The notes beneath the pieces are model-generated. The model was not told where the DNA came from, did no database searches, and saw only the letters and a list, made by a program, of their open reading frames with translations. From the NCBI GenBank assembly GCA_021794525.1, contig JAJYQP010000026.1, positions 1 to 64,000 of the forward strand: 64,000 bases of DNA, written 5' to 3'. Made by a program: the position numbers and the translations under genes. Position 1 is the stretch's first letter. Every line of letters starts with the position of its first letter. Positions 37,279 through 45,528 of the stretch are shown in pieces. Source of the stretch: Pseudomonadota bacterium. GTDB taxonomy: Bacteria; Pseudomonadota; Alphaproteobacteria; Sphingomonadales; Sphingomonadaceae.

Positions 37279-40200
37279 TCACCGGCGTAGTCCCAGGAAA
37301 TCGAAGGTGCTGCTGTCGAACTTCACCTTGACCGAGGCGTAGATGCCCGCGTCGGTGTGGCGTGCGTCGGAGAAGTCGGCATCGCGGAAGCCCTTCACGT
37401 TGTAGCCGACGGTCAGCAGGGTGTTCGTCGCCGGACTGAACCCGATCTGCGGGCCGATGGCGAAGGCGGTGGTGCCGTCGGTGACATTGGTGCGGACCGT
37501 GGCGCTGCCGCCGATCTCGATCCGCGAGCCGATCCCGAACCGGGCGTCGATGCCGCCAAGCAGGGCGGTGCTGGTGATTTCCTGATCCTCGGTCCGGTCG
37601 AGGTTATAGCGAACGCCGACAAACACGCCGATCTCGGTGCGGCGGATCTGTTCGCCATTCGCCTCGCCTTCCGGGTGCCAATCGGTCGAAAGGCTGGCGA
37701 CCAGGCGACGCGACCGCGCATCGCCATCAACCGTCAGCGCGGTGCGGCCGAGGGGAGCGAGCTGGCCGAAGACTGCCTCGGTCACCTTGTCGCCGCGGTA
37801 TTCCAGCTTGCCGAGCGCGGAGAAATCCGCATTGGCCGGCCGATAGGCCGCCGCGATCGCAGCCTGCATCACTTCGGTGGTTGCGGCATTGGCACCGCTC
37901 GCGCGCGTCCAGCTCGCGCCGCCGCCGATGGTCACGCCGTCGGAAAGCTGACGGATGACCCCGGCGGTGAGGCCTGCGCGCTCTGCGAACTCGCCGTCGC
38001 GCCATTCGCCGCGCAGGGTCGCCGACCACTGGTTCGCGCGCCAGCCGAGGCCAAGCGTCAGCGCGGTGAAGTCCTCGAACTGCGCGCCGTCCTGCGAGAG
38101 CTGGCCGCCGCTCGCCCCTGGCTGAAGCGGGTTGACGAGATCGCGCACCGTGGCGCCGCCGAACTTGCGGTTACCGTCGACCGTCGCGTCCAGCGTCAGC
38201 CGCTCGGTCAGTGTCACGCTCTGGGCGAGGCCGAAGGCGGCATAGCTGCGCTCCCCAGCCTCGGCGATATTCTGCCGACCGATGGTGCTGACGATCCGCG
38301 CGCCCGCCCAGGGCGACAATTCGAACCCAAGGTTGAAGTCTCGCGCATCGATCTTTTCGCCCCTGGCAATCTCGTAGGTTCCGACGAGGCGGATGGCGTC
38401 GGTCAAGGCATAGCGGGCCCGGAAGCGGTGGCGGGTGGGCAGGTCGATCGAGCCGGTCGAACCGAGCGAGATGCTGGTTCCGACGCCCAGCTCGAGCCGG
38501 TTGCCCATCAGGCGCTTGGTCGCCTGGCCCTGCAGCACGGTCGAGGTGGCCGAAGAGCCGTCCGCGAGTTGGTCGGTGAAATGGGCGAGCCCGATCCGGC
38601 CCTCGCCGGAAAGGCCGCGATAGACAAAATTGCCCTCGACTGCGAAGCGGCTGCTGGGGTCGGTAGTGCTCTCGTCATACCAGCTGCGGGCAACGAAGCT
38701 CGCCCGATCGCTCAGCGCAAAGCGGCCATCGACGCCGATCTTGCGGCGACCGAGCTCGACGCCGTTCTGCTGGCCCGTGCCGAAGTCGCCGCCGACCTCG
38801 CGGGCATAGGCGAGCAGATCGAGCTGGCCGGTGTGATGCTCGGCCTCGACCAGCCAGGCCGTGGTGCTGTCGCCCTCGCGGCGGCTCACCGCGGCCTCGG
38901 CGCGGATCTCGGTCGAGCCACCGATGCGGGCGCGCAGGTCGACGCCGGCCATGCCGGTGCGCGCGCCGTCGCCGCGGTCGCTGACGGCGGTGGCACCGAT
39001 GCGGATCTCGTTTGCCTTGCCGAAGGTGACATCGGCGCGGCCGCCCGCGTTCCACTGCGCGTCGCCCAGGCCGTTCGCGGCCTCGTAGTCGATGACGATG
39101 AACTGCGGGTTCAGATCGAAGTCGCGGCTCAGCACCGGCTCCTTGAAGGTGATCGTGCCTGCCAGCGGATCGACGGTGTAATCGATGAAGCGGCTGAGCT
39201 CGCGGCGGCTCACGACCAGTTCGGAACGGAAGCGGTCCCGCACCTCGATCGCCACCGTCTCGCTGTTGGCGAGAAGGTCGCGATCGGAAAGCGCGTAGGG
39301 CCCGCTGATGCCGGCGCCTTGGATCTCGTCGCGGCGATAGCGGCCGGCGACCTTTGCGGCGAAGCCCTGCGCGTGCAGCGCGCCGACCCGCGCCTCGCCC
39401 TTCACGCCGGTCATGGTGCGCTGGTAGCGGGCGAGCTGGGTCTGGTCGAAGCCGGTGAGGAAGTCGCCGTACAGCGCGTAGAAGCCCTTGGCCTCGATGC
39501 GGACGTAGAGTTTCTCGGTGCTGGCCGCGTCGTAGCGGCGCGAGGAACCATCGGCGTAGATCGTGTAGTAGGCGCTGGGGTCGATGGTGCCGAGCAGACG
39601 CTGTCCGGCCTTCTCCTTCGCGCTGTCGTAGGCAACGGTAAGCAGCGCGCTGCCAAGCACGCGGCCTTTGGCGTAGAAGGCCACGCGGGCATCGTCGCCG
39701 AGGTCGCTGTCGAAGCGCCCGGTCCGCTCCATCTGGTCGGCGATGGAACGGGCGCCGATGGTCCCCTCGGCGAGGCCCACCAGAGTGAAGGGCAGGTCGC
39801 CGGGGACCACCCAGCCTTCGAGCTGCTGGCGGCGGTTCAGATCCTCGTCGACGAAATTGAAATCCAGGTGGAGCGGGCCGCTGACCATGGTCGGCGCAAG
39901 CTCGATGAAAGCGATGCCCTCGTCGCCCGCAATCGTCCACGTCGCACCCGCGCCGCCGCGGTTCTCGGCCACGCCGGTGAGCTGGCCGAGCTGGAGCTGG
40001 TCGAGCTGCGCGGCGCTCTGATAGGGCTCGCCGACAGAAAATCCGCCGGTGACGCCGCTGCGGACAGGGCGACCCTTGCGATCGGTGAACCGAACCGCGA
40101 CCACAGGGCGGGTCTTGCCGTCGGCAATTAGGCGCGACTGGGCAGGGACGATTTCGGCGCGCCAGGGGGCCGAAACGAACTGGACTTCGCGGGTAAGCTC

Positions 40201-42354
40201 GGCAGCCACCGAGCCGTCGGCATTGGTGACAGTTGCGGTCAGAACGTTCTTGGTGCCCGTCAGGGGAATACCGCGCCACATCGACACCGCCCAGGCATTG
40301 CCGGGACCACCGCGGGTGCCTTCGAACGCCAGCGGATCGACAGGCTGGTTGTTGATTCTGAGCGCCACGCGCTGCCCGTTCTGATGCCTGATGACAGCTC
40401 GAATCGATGGAATGCGTGGGTTGTAATCAATTGTTGGAAATAGGAAATCTGTTGGTCCGTTGCCGAGCAGGAGCCAGTTCGTATCGGCGCCGGAGGCAGC
40501 ACGATCGGTGGTGACCGGACGGACTGTCTCCGCTTTTGGAGCGGGCCGCGACGGGGCACGGCGGGCCTCGTCGCCGGCGGATCGCTCGACGAAGGCACCA
40601 CCCGGCAGGTCTGTGCGGAAATCGGCGACGGCGAGGCTACCCCCCTGGCCGATCACGAAGCGCGAGATCGCGCTGCCCGCGCTGCGCGTCGATTTTTCGC
40701 AGTCGATCGGGGTCGCGCCCTCGGGCAAGGTGGCCGGCGCGATCGCGACGACATGGGTGCCGGGCTCGATCCCCTCGAAACGATACCGGCCCTCGCGGTC
40801 GGTCAGCGCGAAGCTGCCGTCCTCGAGCATCACGCGCACGCCGGGGATGCCGACACCGGGATCGCCCGGCGTGCAAGCTCCGAGGGCCACCCGACCGATA
40901 ACCGTCATGCGCGCTGCGATGGTGTCGCGGTCGGCGATGACCGTGGCTTCCGCAATGGCGCGATTGCCCGTCGCATCGCTCGCCTCGGCGCGGTTCATAA
41001 CCTGGCCTGACGGCGTGTCGGCCCTCAGCATCATCGCATAGGTGATGCGCACCGTGGCTCCGGCGGCGATCTCGCCGAGATCGATCGTCAGGCGCCGGCC
41101 ATCGGGCGTTACGCTGAGCGCGGAAGGGACCGGGCGGCCGTCGATCCGGAACGTCTCCGACCGCAGCCGCAGCCAGGGCGACGGCAGGTCGACGATCTGC
41201 GTGGTTCGCTGGGCGTGTCCAGGGTCCGGGTTGGTCACGGTAAGTGTGTAGAACACCGCATCGCCCGGCTGCATCCGGCTGCGCGAGGCCGTCTTGGTCA
41301 GTGTAACGCCAACGCTCGGCCGATCGACGGGCACGTCGACTCGGACCGCGTCCGGCGTCAACAACGGGAACGCCGCGCCGAAGCTGGCGTCGGAAATCTG
41401 GAACGCGGCACCATCGGGGCGGCGCAGGCGGTCGAGCGCGGCGGGGGTGGCGGCCGAGGGCGCCGTGTAAGACGAGGGGGGCTCGACCACGAGCCGGTAG
41501 TTGCCGAACGCGGTGAGCGGGAAGCGATACTCGCCCGCGACCATCGGATAGACGTTCCCGGCGGCGTCGGTGACCGATGTCCCGGTGACGACGCTGGATG
41601 GCCAAGGGGTGACGCCGTCCTCGGCAAAGACCCGGGCGGGCTGGTTCGTCGCGGCATCGACCAGCGTGACGCGCACGCCGGAAACCGGGGTGCCATCGAC
41701 GCTGTCGAACACCAGACCGAAGGGATCGGCCAGCACCCCGGCGATCTTCGAAGCGACCGTCTGGCTTGCGACCATGCCCTCGACTGCGACCTCGATACTG
41801 TCGCCATCGCGCACGCTTAGACGGCAATCGCCCACCACCGGGCTCGGCGGAATGGCGGCGGTGCGGATCGCGCCGTGGAAAATTCCGGTATCGGGGGCGG
41901 TTTCGGAAACGATCAGGTGTTCGCTATCGCCCGAACGGCTCGTGATCGTGACGTCGAGCACGTCGATCGCCGCCGGATCGCGGTTGGCGGGCGGGGCCAA
42001 GACGCGGAACATCAGGATCTCGCCGACGCGCACGACGCTCGTCGCCGCGGCGGGGAGTGATACGGGCGCGCCGCCGGGTCCGGGCAGCAGGTCGAGGGCT
42101 TGCCCGCCACACGTCGGAGCGGCCACCGTCAGCGGCGCGCCACCGAGCTGCGGATGGAACAGTTCCAGCGTCACGGGAAGGGGTTCGACAGCGGTATCGA
42201 CGGTGTTCGACACAGCCGAACGGGCTTCGCCGCCCAGCACCCATGTGGCGCGGGCGGTATTGGCGATTGTCTGGGCGTTGCCCGGGCCCGGAATGGTCAG
42301 CAGCGCTGCACCGAGCGCTGCTGCCAATCGGGAGATAGTCCTAAGCCAACGCAA
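37279..42354 (-). CDS. Giant DUF11 / SdrD-B-like / beta-barrel surface protein
   Basis: 1691 residues. Signal peptide (1-27, ending GNAQ). An IANTARATWVLGG module follows, then a beta region to about 340, a DUF11 module (about 345-470: VTLTKTASRSRMQPGDAVFY), a carboxypeptidase-regulatory/SdrD-B-like module (about 484-545: GIPGVRVMLEDGSFALTDR), a Pro/Arg linker (about 590-625), Ig-like sandwiches (640-850) and, from about 855 to the end, some 800 residues of alternating short amphipathic strands typical of an outer-membrane barrel. The barrel region contains LYGDFLTGFDQTQLARYQRT and TVDPLAGTITFKEPVLSRD. The final strand SVKVKF is followed by a short tail. I infer an outer-membrane protein with a large soluble N-terminal part; transport, anchoring or adhesion are all possible. 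Confidence 0.78.
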   Translation of the reverse strand: MRWLRTISRLAAALGAALLTIPGPGNAQTIANTARATWVLGGEARSAVSNTVDTAVEPLPVTLELFHPQLGGAPLTVAAPTCGGQALDLLPGPGGAPVSLPAAATSVVRVGEILMFRVLAPPANRDPAAIDVLDVTITSRSGDSEHLIVSETAPDTGIFHGAIRTAAIPPSPVVGDCRLSVRDGDSIEVAVEGMVASQTVASKIAGVLADPFGLVFDSVDGTPVSGVRVTLVDAATNQPARVFAEDGVTPWPSSVVTGTSVTDAAGNVYPMVAGEYRFPLTAFGNYRLVVEPPSSYTAPSAATPAALDRLRRPDGAAFQISDASFGAAFPLLTPDAVRVDVPVDRPSVGVTLTKTASRSRMQPGDAVFYTLTVTNPDPGHAQRTTQIVDLPSPWLRLRSETFRIDGRPVPSALSVTPDGRRLTIDLGEIAAGATVRITYAMMLRADTPSGQVMNRAEASDATGNRAIAEATVIADRDTIAARMTVIGRVALGACTPGDPGVGIPGVRVMLEDGSFALTDREGRYRFEGIEPGTHVVAIAPATLPEGATPIDCEKSTRSAGSAISRFVIGQGGSLAVADFRTDLPGGAFVERSAGDEARRAPSRPAPKAETVRPVTTDRAASGADTNWLLLGNGPTDFLFPTIDYNPRIPSIRAVIRHQNGQRVALRINNQPVDPLAFEGTRGGPGNAWAVSMWRGIPLTGTKNVLTATVTNADGSVAAELTREVQFVSAPWRAEIVPAQSRLIADGKTRPVVAVRFTDRKGRPVRSGVTGGFSVGEPYQSAAQLDQLQLGQLTGVAENRGGAGATWTIAGDEGIAFIELAPTMVSGPLHLDFNFVDEDLNRRQQLEGWVVPGDLPFTLVGLAEGTIGARSIADQMERTGRFDSDLGDDARVAFYAKGRVLGSALLTVAYDSAKEKAGQRLLGTIDPSAYYTIYADGSSRRYDAASTEKLYVRIEAKGFYALYGDFLTGFDQTQLARYQRTMTGVKGEARVGALHAQGFAAKVAGRYRRDEIQGAGISGPYALSDRDLLANSETVAIEVRDRFRSELVVSRRELSRFIDYTVDPLAGTITFKEPVLSRDFDLNPQFIVIDYEAANGLGDAQWNAGGRADVTFGKANEIRIGATAVSDRGDGARTGMAGVDLRARIGGSTEIRAEAAVSRREGDSTTAWLVEAEHHTGQLDLLAYAREVGGDFGTGQQNGVELGRRKIGVDGRFALSDRASFVARSWYDESTTDPSSRFAVEGNFVYRGLSGEGRIGLAHFTDQLADGSSATSTVLQGQATKRLMGNRLELGVGTSISLGSTGSIDLPTRHRFRARYALTDAIRLVGTYEIARGEKIDARDFNLGFELSPWAGARIVSTIGRQNIAEAGERSYAAFGLAQSVTLTERLTLDATVDGNRKFGGATVRDLVNPLQPGASGGQLSQDGAQFEDFTALTLGLGWRANQWSATLRGEWRDGEFAERAGLTAGVIRQLSDGVTIGGGASWTRASGANAATTEVMQAAIAAAYRPANADFSALGKLEYRGDKVTEAVFGQLAPLGRTALTVDGDARSRRLVASLSTDWHPEGEANGEQIRRTEIGVFVGVRYNLDRTEDQEITSTALLGGIDARFGIGSRIEIGGSATVRTNVTDGTTAFAIGPQIGFSPATNTLLTVGYNVKGFRDADFSDARHTDAGIYASVKVKFDSSTFDFLGLRR

Positions 42355-42388
42355 TGGGCCTCAACCGAGGGTCCGGAGACCTTCGATC

Positions 42389-43498
42389 TTACTTGATCGT
42401 CGCCTGGAAACGGACGAGCGAAGTGGTATTCTTCGCAACCGTTCCGATGGCGTACTGGTAGATGCCGCCAGCCGTGCTGGTCCACGTGGTCGCGGACCCG
42501 CCCGTGCAGGTGTCAACTGCGTTGAACGTGCCGCCCACGGTGGGGACGGTGACGCTTTGCAGCGTTGCCGCATCGACAGTATCGGACACCGAGACCGAGG
42601 TCGCATCCACCGTGGTCGAGGTGTTCTGCACCACGATGCAATATTCGACGACGGCACCCGGGATCGCGCGCGGGCTGACCGCACCGCTGAACGGATCGCT
42701 GACGACGCGGCTATACTTGGCGACAGTCAGGTTCGCGGTATCGACACGATAGTCGCTGCGCGCGGCGTGCTTGCCGTCCTTGAGACCGTCGGAGGTCTGG
42801 GCTTCCGCCTGGGCATCGGCAAACACGGTTTCCATGGTCGCCTTGCCGTTGGCATTGCCGACCGGAGTCTGGCTGATCGCCGAACCGCCGGTGCCCGCCG
42901 TGCCCACCGGAGCGCCGCCGACCGGCGTCGCGCCCGAGGCGGCCTGTGCGGTCAGGATAACGGTGGCCTGCTCGCCCTGGGTCATCCCGACCGGGACGTC
43001 GGAGACGACGTAGACGGTGACGGCATCGCCTGACGCGACCGCCGCCAGCGAGCTTGCCAGCGTATCGCCGGCCTGCCAGCCCGCGGAGCCGTTCGTCTCG
43101 ACATAGATCCGGACGTTCGAGACGTCGTTGGTGTCGTTACCCGAGAACTTCGCGGTGCCGCCCGACTGCTGCGTTGCCGCCAGCAGGAAGTCGATCGTCG
43201 CGTTCGAGTTGTTGGTGACGCGGAAGGTGGTGACCGCATTGGTCTGCCCCGGCGTCACGATGACGGCCGAGGTATCCTGCGTGGTCACGACCAGGTCGAT
43301 CTTGCGGTCGACCGTGAACACGTCCGCCGCCGAGGTGATTGGCGACTGTGCGACCCCCCCGACATTGTACGATACGGTGACGGAGTTGCTGATCGTGGAG
43401 TTCGCCGCGGTCCCGACGGGAGCCGCCGCGGACACCGCCGGGGCAAGGGCAAGCGCCGTGGCGCTGACCGTCCCCAACCATTGTGTGCTGCGTTTCAT
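42389..43498 (-). CDS. Secreted DUF11-like protein
   Basis: 369 residues. Signal peptide to about residue 25 (ALALAPAVSAAA). Residues 30-65 (TISNSVTVSYNVGGVAQS) match the module just after the signal peptide of the other cluster proteins. A middle beta region holds a Gly/Ala-rich linker (PVGGAPVGTAGTGGSA). The C-terminal DUF11 module starts DPFSGAVSPRAIPGAVVEYC and ends LVRFQATIK, very like the end of the P-domain protein; Cys in EYCIVV and VDTCTGG probably pair. ATG 43498 follows AGGGGAT by about 9 bases. It is 34 bases ahead of the giant gene on the same strand. Function unknown. Confidence 0.8.
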   Translation of the reverse strand: MKRSTQWLGTVSATALALAPAVSAAAPVGTAANSTISNSVTVSYNVGGVAQSPITSAADVFTVDRKIDLVVTTQDTSAVIVTPGQTNAVTTFRVTNNSNATIDFLLAATQQSGGTAKFSGNDTNDVSNVRIYVETNGSAGWQAGDTLASSLAAVASGDAVTVYVVSDVPVGMTQGEQATVILTAQAASGATPVGGAPVGTAGTGGSAISQTPVGNANGKATMETVFADAQAEAQTSDGLKDGKHAARSDYRVDTANLTVAKYSRVVSDPFSGAVSPRAIPGAVVEYCIVVQNTSTTVDATSVSVSDTVDAATLQSVTVPTVGGTFNAVDTCTGGSATTWTSTAGGIYQYAIGTVAKNTTSLVRFQATIK

Positions 43499-43585
43499 TT
43501 CGAACTATCCCCTAAAAAATACCCGCTCAAAGAAATGTTTGTGCCCGCGGATCGAAGGCGAAGGTGGTGACAGGAGGCACGCGTC

Positions 43586-44059
43586 TCAGCGCACCTCGGC
43601 GAAATAGGTGATATCCCCGGAAGCGCCGGGCGCGATGCTGGCGAGGCGCCAGCGAACATGAGTGACGTCGCCAAGCTCGGCAGCGCGCGGCTTGCCATCG
43701 GCACCGGTTGCCTTGAGCGCGGCGAGCGGCCCGTAGCTCTTGCCGCCATCGACAGAGACCTCGAACGCGCCGGTCTGGCTCAGCTTGACGGGTGCGGGCA
43801 GCGGGTTGGTGACCACGAAATCGGTGACCGGCTTGTCACCCGCATTCCTGTAGTGCGTCGTGAAGACGAGCCGGTCGCCCGGGAGAACCTGGTTCGGCTC
43901 ATCGAGGGTTTCGCGGGTCTTGCCGTTCTCGACGACCTCGTGCACGACCTTGACGTCTCCCTCCAGCGTGACCGCCGTGGGCTGTGCCAGCACCGGTGCG
44001 GCAAGGCTGGTCCCGAGGACCAGAGCGGCGACTGCGGCGAGATTGGAATGCGATGTCAT
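43586..44059 (-). CDS. Small exported single-DUF11 protein
   Basis: 157 residues: signal peptide (LAAVAALVLGTSLAAPVLAQ) followed by one DUF11-like beta-sandwich, with LPGDRLVFTTHYRNAGDKPV and FVVTNPLPAPVKL as the core strands and a last strand GDITYFAEVR at the C-terminus. No cysteine. As the smallest member it could be a periplasmic accessory or a minor subunit; this is inference from size only. It follows the 327-residue gene after 11 bases and precedes the 369-residue gene by 87 bases. Confidence 0.8.
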   Translation of the reverse strand: MTSHSNLAAVAALVLGTSLAAPVLAQPTAVTLEGDVKVVHEVVENGKTRETLDEPNQVLPGDRLVFTTHYRNAGDKPVTDFVVTNPLPAPVKLSQTGAFEVSVDGGKSYGPLAALKATGADGKPRAAELGDVTHVRWRLASIAPGASGDITYFAEVR

Positions 44060-44070
44060 GGCTGTCTCAC

Positions 44071-45054
44071 TCAGTTGATCTTGACTTTGAAGGTGACGGT
44101 GCGCTGCGCCCCCGCGGCGAGGTCGCCGAGCTGGACGGCAATCGCGGAGGCGCTCCCCTGTCCGGCGTCGGCATCGGCGGCATCGGTGAGCGCCGCGCCC
44201 TCGAGCGTCAGCGTGCCGGGCTGATAGGTCGTCCCCGCGGGGATCGCGTCGTTGACCGTGAGACCGGTCACGGTCCCCGTGCCGGTCACTTCGGCGACGA
44301 TGCGGTAGGTAATGGTGGCCGCAGGAACCGGCCGCGCGCCGCCGAATGGGTCTGCAACGGTCGCGGATTTGGTCAGGGTCACCACCGCCTTGGTCACGGT
44401 GAGCGTGGCATCGGCAGTGTGCGTAGCGCCCGACGCGCCCACCACGGCATCGCCGCCCGATACGCCCGCACCTGCGAACAGGGTGCCCGGAGCGCCGGCG
44501 CCGGTCGTTGCCGCGGCGGTCAGCTCGACCTTGGACAGCGCATTCGGTGGGGCAGCCGCAGGGATCGAGACCCGCACCAGCACCGCCAGCGGCTCGTCCG
44601 CAGCGAGTGACGGGCTCACCGCGCCATTCGCAAGGTCGGTGTCGATACCGGCGTCGTATACGCCGTTCCCGTTGGTATCGATGGCGAGGCCGAGAACGGT
44701 CGCATTGAAGGCATTGCCGCCGACCGCCGGATTGGCGGTGAGCGTGAAGGTTTCGGGACCGTTGCCGGTGTTGGTGATCTTGAAGCGCAGCACGGCGGTG
44801 GTGGTGGCCGACACGGCGCCGCTTTCCTGCGAGGCGACGGCCACGTCGAGCAGCTCGTCCACCTTCAGGGCGACGGTGTTGGAATCGACGGTCTGCGTCG
44901 CGGCATTGGCGGTATAGGTCGCGCTGGCGGTATTCTCGATCAGCGACCCGGCAGCAACGCCGGCGGCCGCCGCAGGCACGGCAAACGGCAGCGCAAGCAG
45001 CGCTGGCAAGAGGCTTTTCAGGTGTCTCGCGCCCGTATTCATACCTACGGGCAT
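44071..45054 (-). CDS. Secreted DUF11-like protein, first gene of cluster
   Basis: 327 residues (ATG 45054) or 323 (ATG 45042). Signal peptide ALLALPFAVPAAAAG. Residues 35-60 carry LIENTASATYTANAATQTVD, the N-terminal module shared within the cluster. A loop DTNGNGVYDAGIDTD near residue 150 resembles a calcium-binding EF-type turn. A C-terminal DUF11 module begins VVTLTKSATVADPFGGARPV and ends TVTFKVKIN. No cysteines. Its start codons sit in a GC-rich hairpin (45031-45052). It heads the cluster; the 288 bases before tRNA-Pro must hold the promoter, but I could not pick one out. Confidence 0.8.
   Translation of the reverse strand: MPVGMNTGARHLKSLLPALLALPFAVPAAAAGVAAGSLIENTASATYTANAATQTVDSNTVALKVDELLDVAVASQESGAVSATTTAVLRFKITNTGNGPETFTLTANPAVGGNAFNATVLGLAIDTNGNGVYDAGIDTDLANGAVSPSLAADEPLAVLVRVSIPAAAPPNALSKVELTAAATTGAGAPGTLFAGAGVSGGDAVVGASGATHTADATLTVTKAVVTLTKSATVADPFGGARPVPAATITYRIVAEVTGTGTVTGLTVNDAIPAGTTYQPGTLTLEGAALTDAADADAGQGSASAIAVQLGDLAAGAQRTVTFKVKIN
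45031..45052 (-). promoter_or_regulatory. Hairpin over the translation start of the first DUF11 gene
   Basis: On the minus strand, GCCCGTA (45052-45046) pairs perfectly with TACGGGC (45037-45031), leaving the loop GGTATGAA, which contains the ATG at 45042. The other candidate ATG (45054) overlaps the 5' edge of the stem. Such a stem could limit ribosome access. Confidence 0.4.
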
Positions 45055-45342
45055 AGCGCGGAGGTATTAAGGAACCCCTTAGCGAACCTTTACCGTTGCC
45101 ATAGGTGTTCTGCGAAGAATCCCGACAACCGGCCGCGCCGCCATGCGAAAATACGGATGGGGAGGTTTACAACCGTGACCGCACCATGAAGCGAAATGGT
45201 TAATCTGCTAAACGGAGCCCGGTCGCGGCGCAGCGTCTTTTTACCATATGACATGGTGGTTCGGCCGGAAGTAGCCGGAGCCGGCATGGCGACCACTCGA
45301 CAAGCGCATTTGACACAATTGCGGCATTGAAGCTGAAGGATG
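45055..45342. other. Intergenic region upstream of DUF11 cluster
   Basis: 288 bases between the DUF11 cluster and tRNA-Pro. AT content is locally higher than its surroundings. It holds short inverted repeats (ACCAT-ATGAC-ATGGT near 45243-45257; GGTTTACAACC near 45163) that could be regulator sites, and a 54-codon minus-strand open frame lacking a ribosome site. No gene or clear sigma-70 promoter was found. Confidence 0.4.
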
Positions 45343-45419
45343 TGGTCGGGGAGAGAGGATTCGAACCTCCGGCCCCTGCCTCCCGAAGACAGTGCTCTAC
45401 CAGGCTGAGCTACTCCCCG
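45343..45419 (-). tRNA. tRNA-Pro(CGG)
   Basis: Minus strand: acceptor CGGGGAG/CTCCCCG, discriminator A, encoded CCA, D-arm AGCTCAGCCTGGTAGAGC, anticodon loop TTCGGGA (CGG) on CTGTC/GGCAG, T-loop TTCGAAT. 77 bases with CCA. All arms are intact. Confidence 0.97.
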
Positions 45420-45528
45420 ACCGATCGTTCCCGCACGGCGCTTGGCCCAGCGGGTCGAGGCAAGGCGCGTGCCTATAGGGAGGGCGATGCGGGGTGGCAA
45501 GCGGGGTTTTTTAGGATTAGGCGAGCCC

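Noticed and set aside
37357-40131. A 924-codon open frame antisense to the giant DUF11/barrel gene
   Set aside because: Repetitive Ala/Gly/Asp-rich translation with no start context; the minus strand has a signal peptide and ordered domains across the whole gene.
45090-45254. 54-codon minus-strand ORF in the gap before the DUF11 cluster
   Set aside because: No ribosome site, Arg-rich composition and no conserved features; it overlaps likely regulatory DNA.
45501-45515. T-run after GCGGGG before thyA as a terminator
   Set aside because: No stable stem precedes the T-run on the plus strand and no plus-strand gene ends there.
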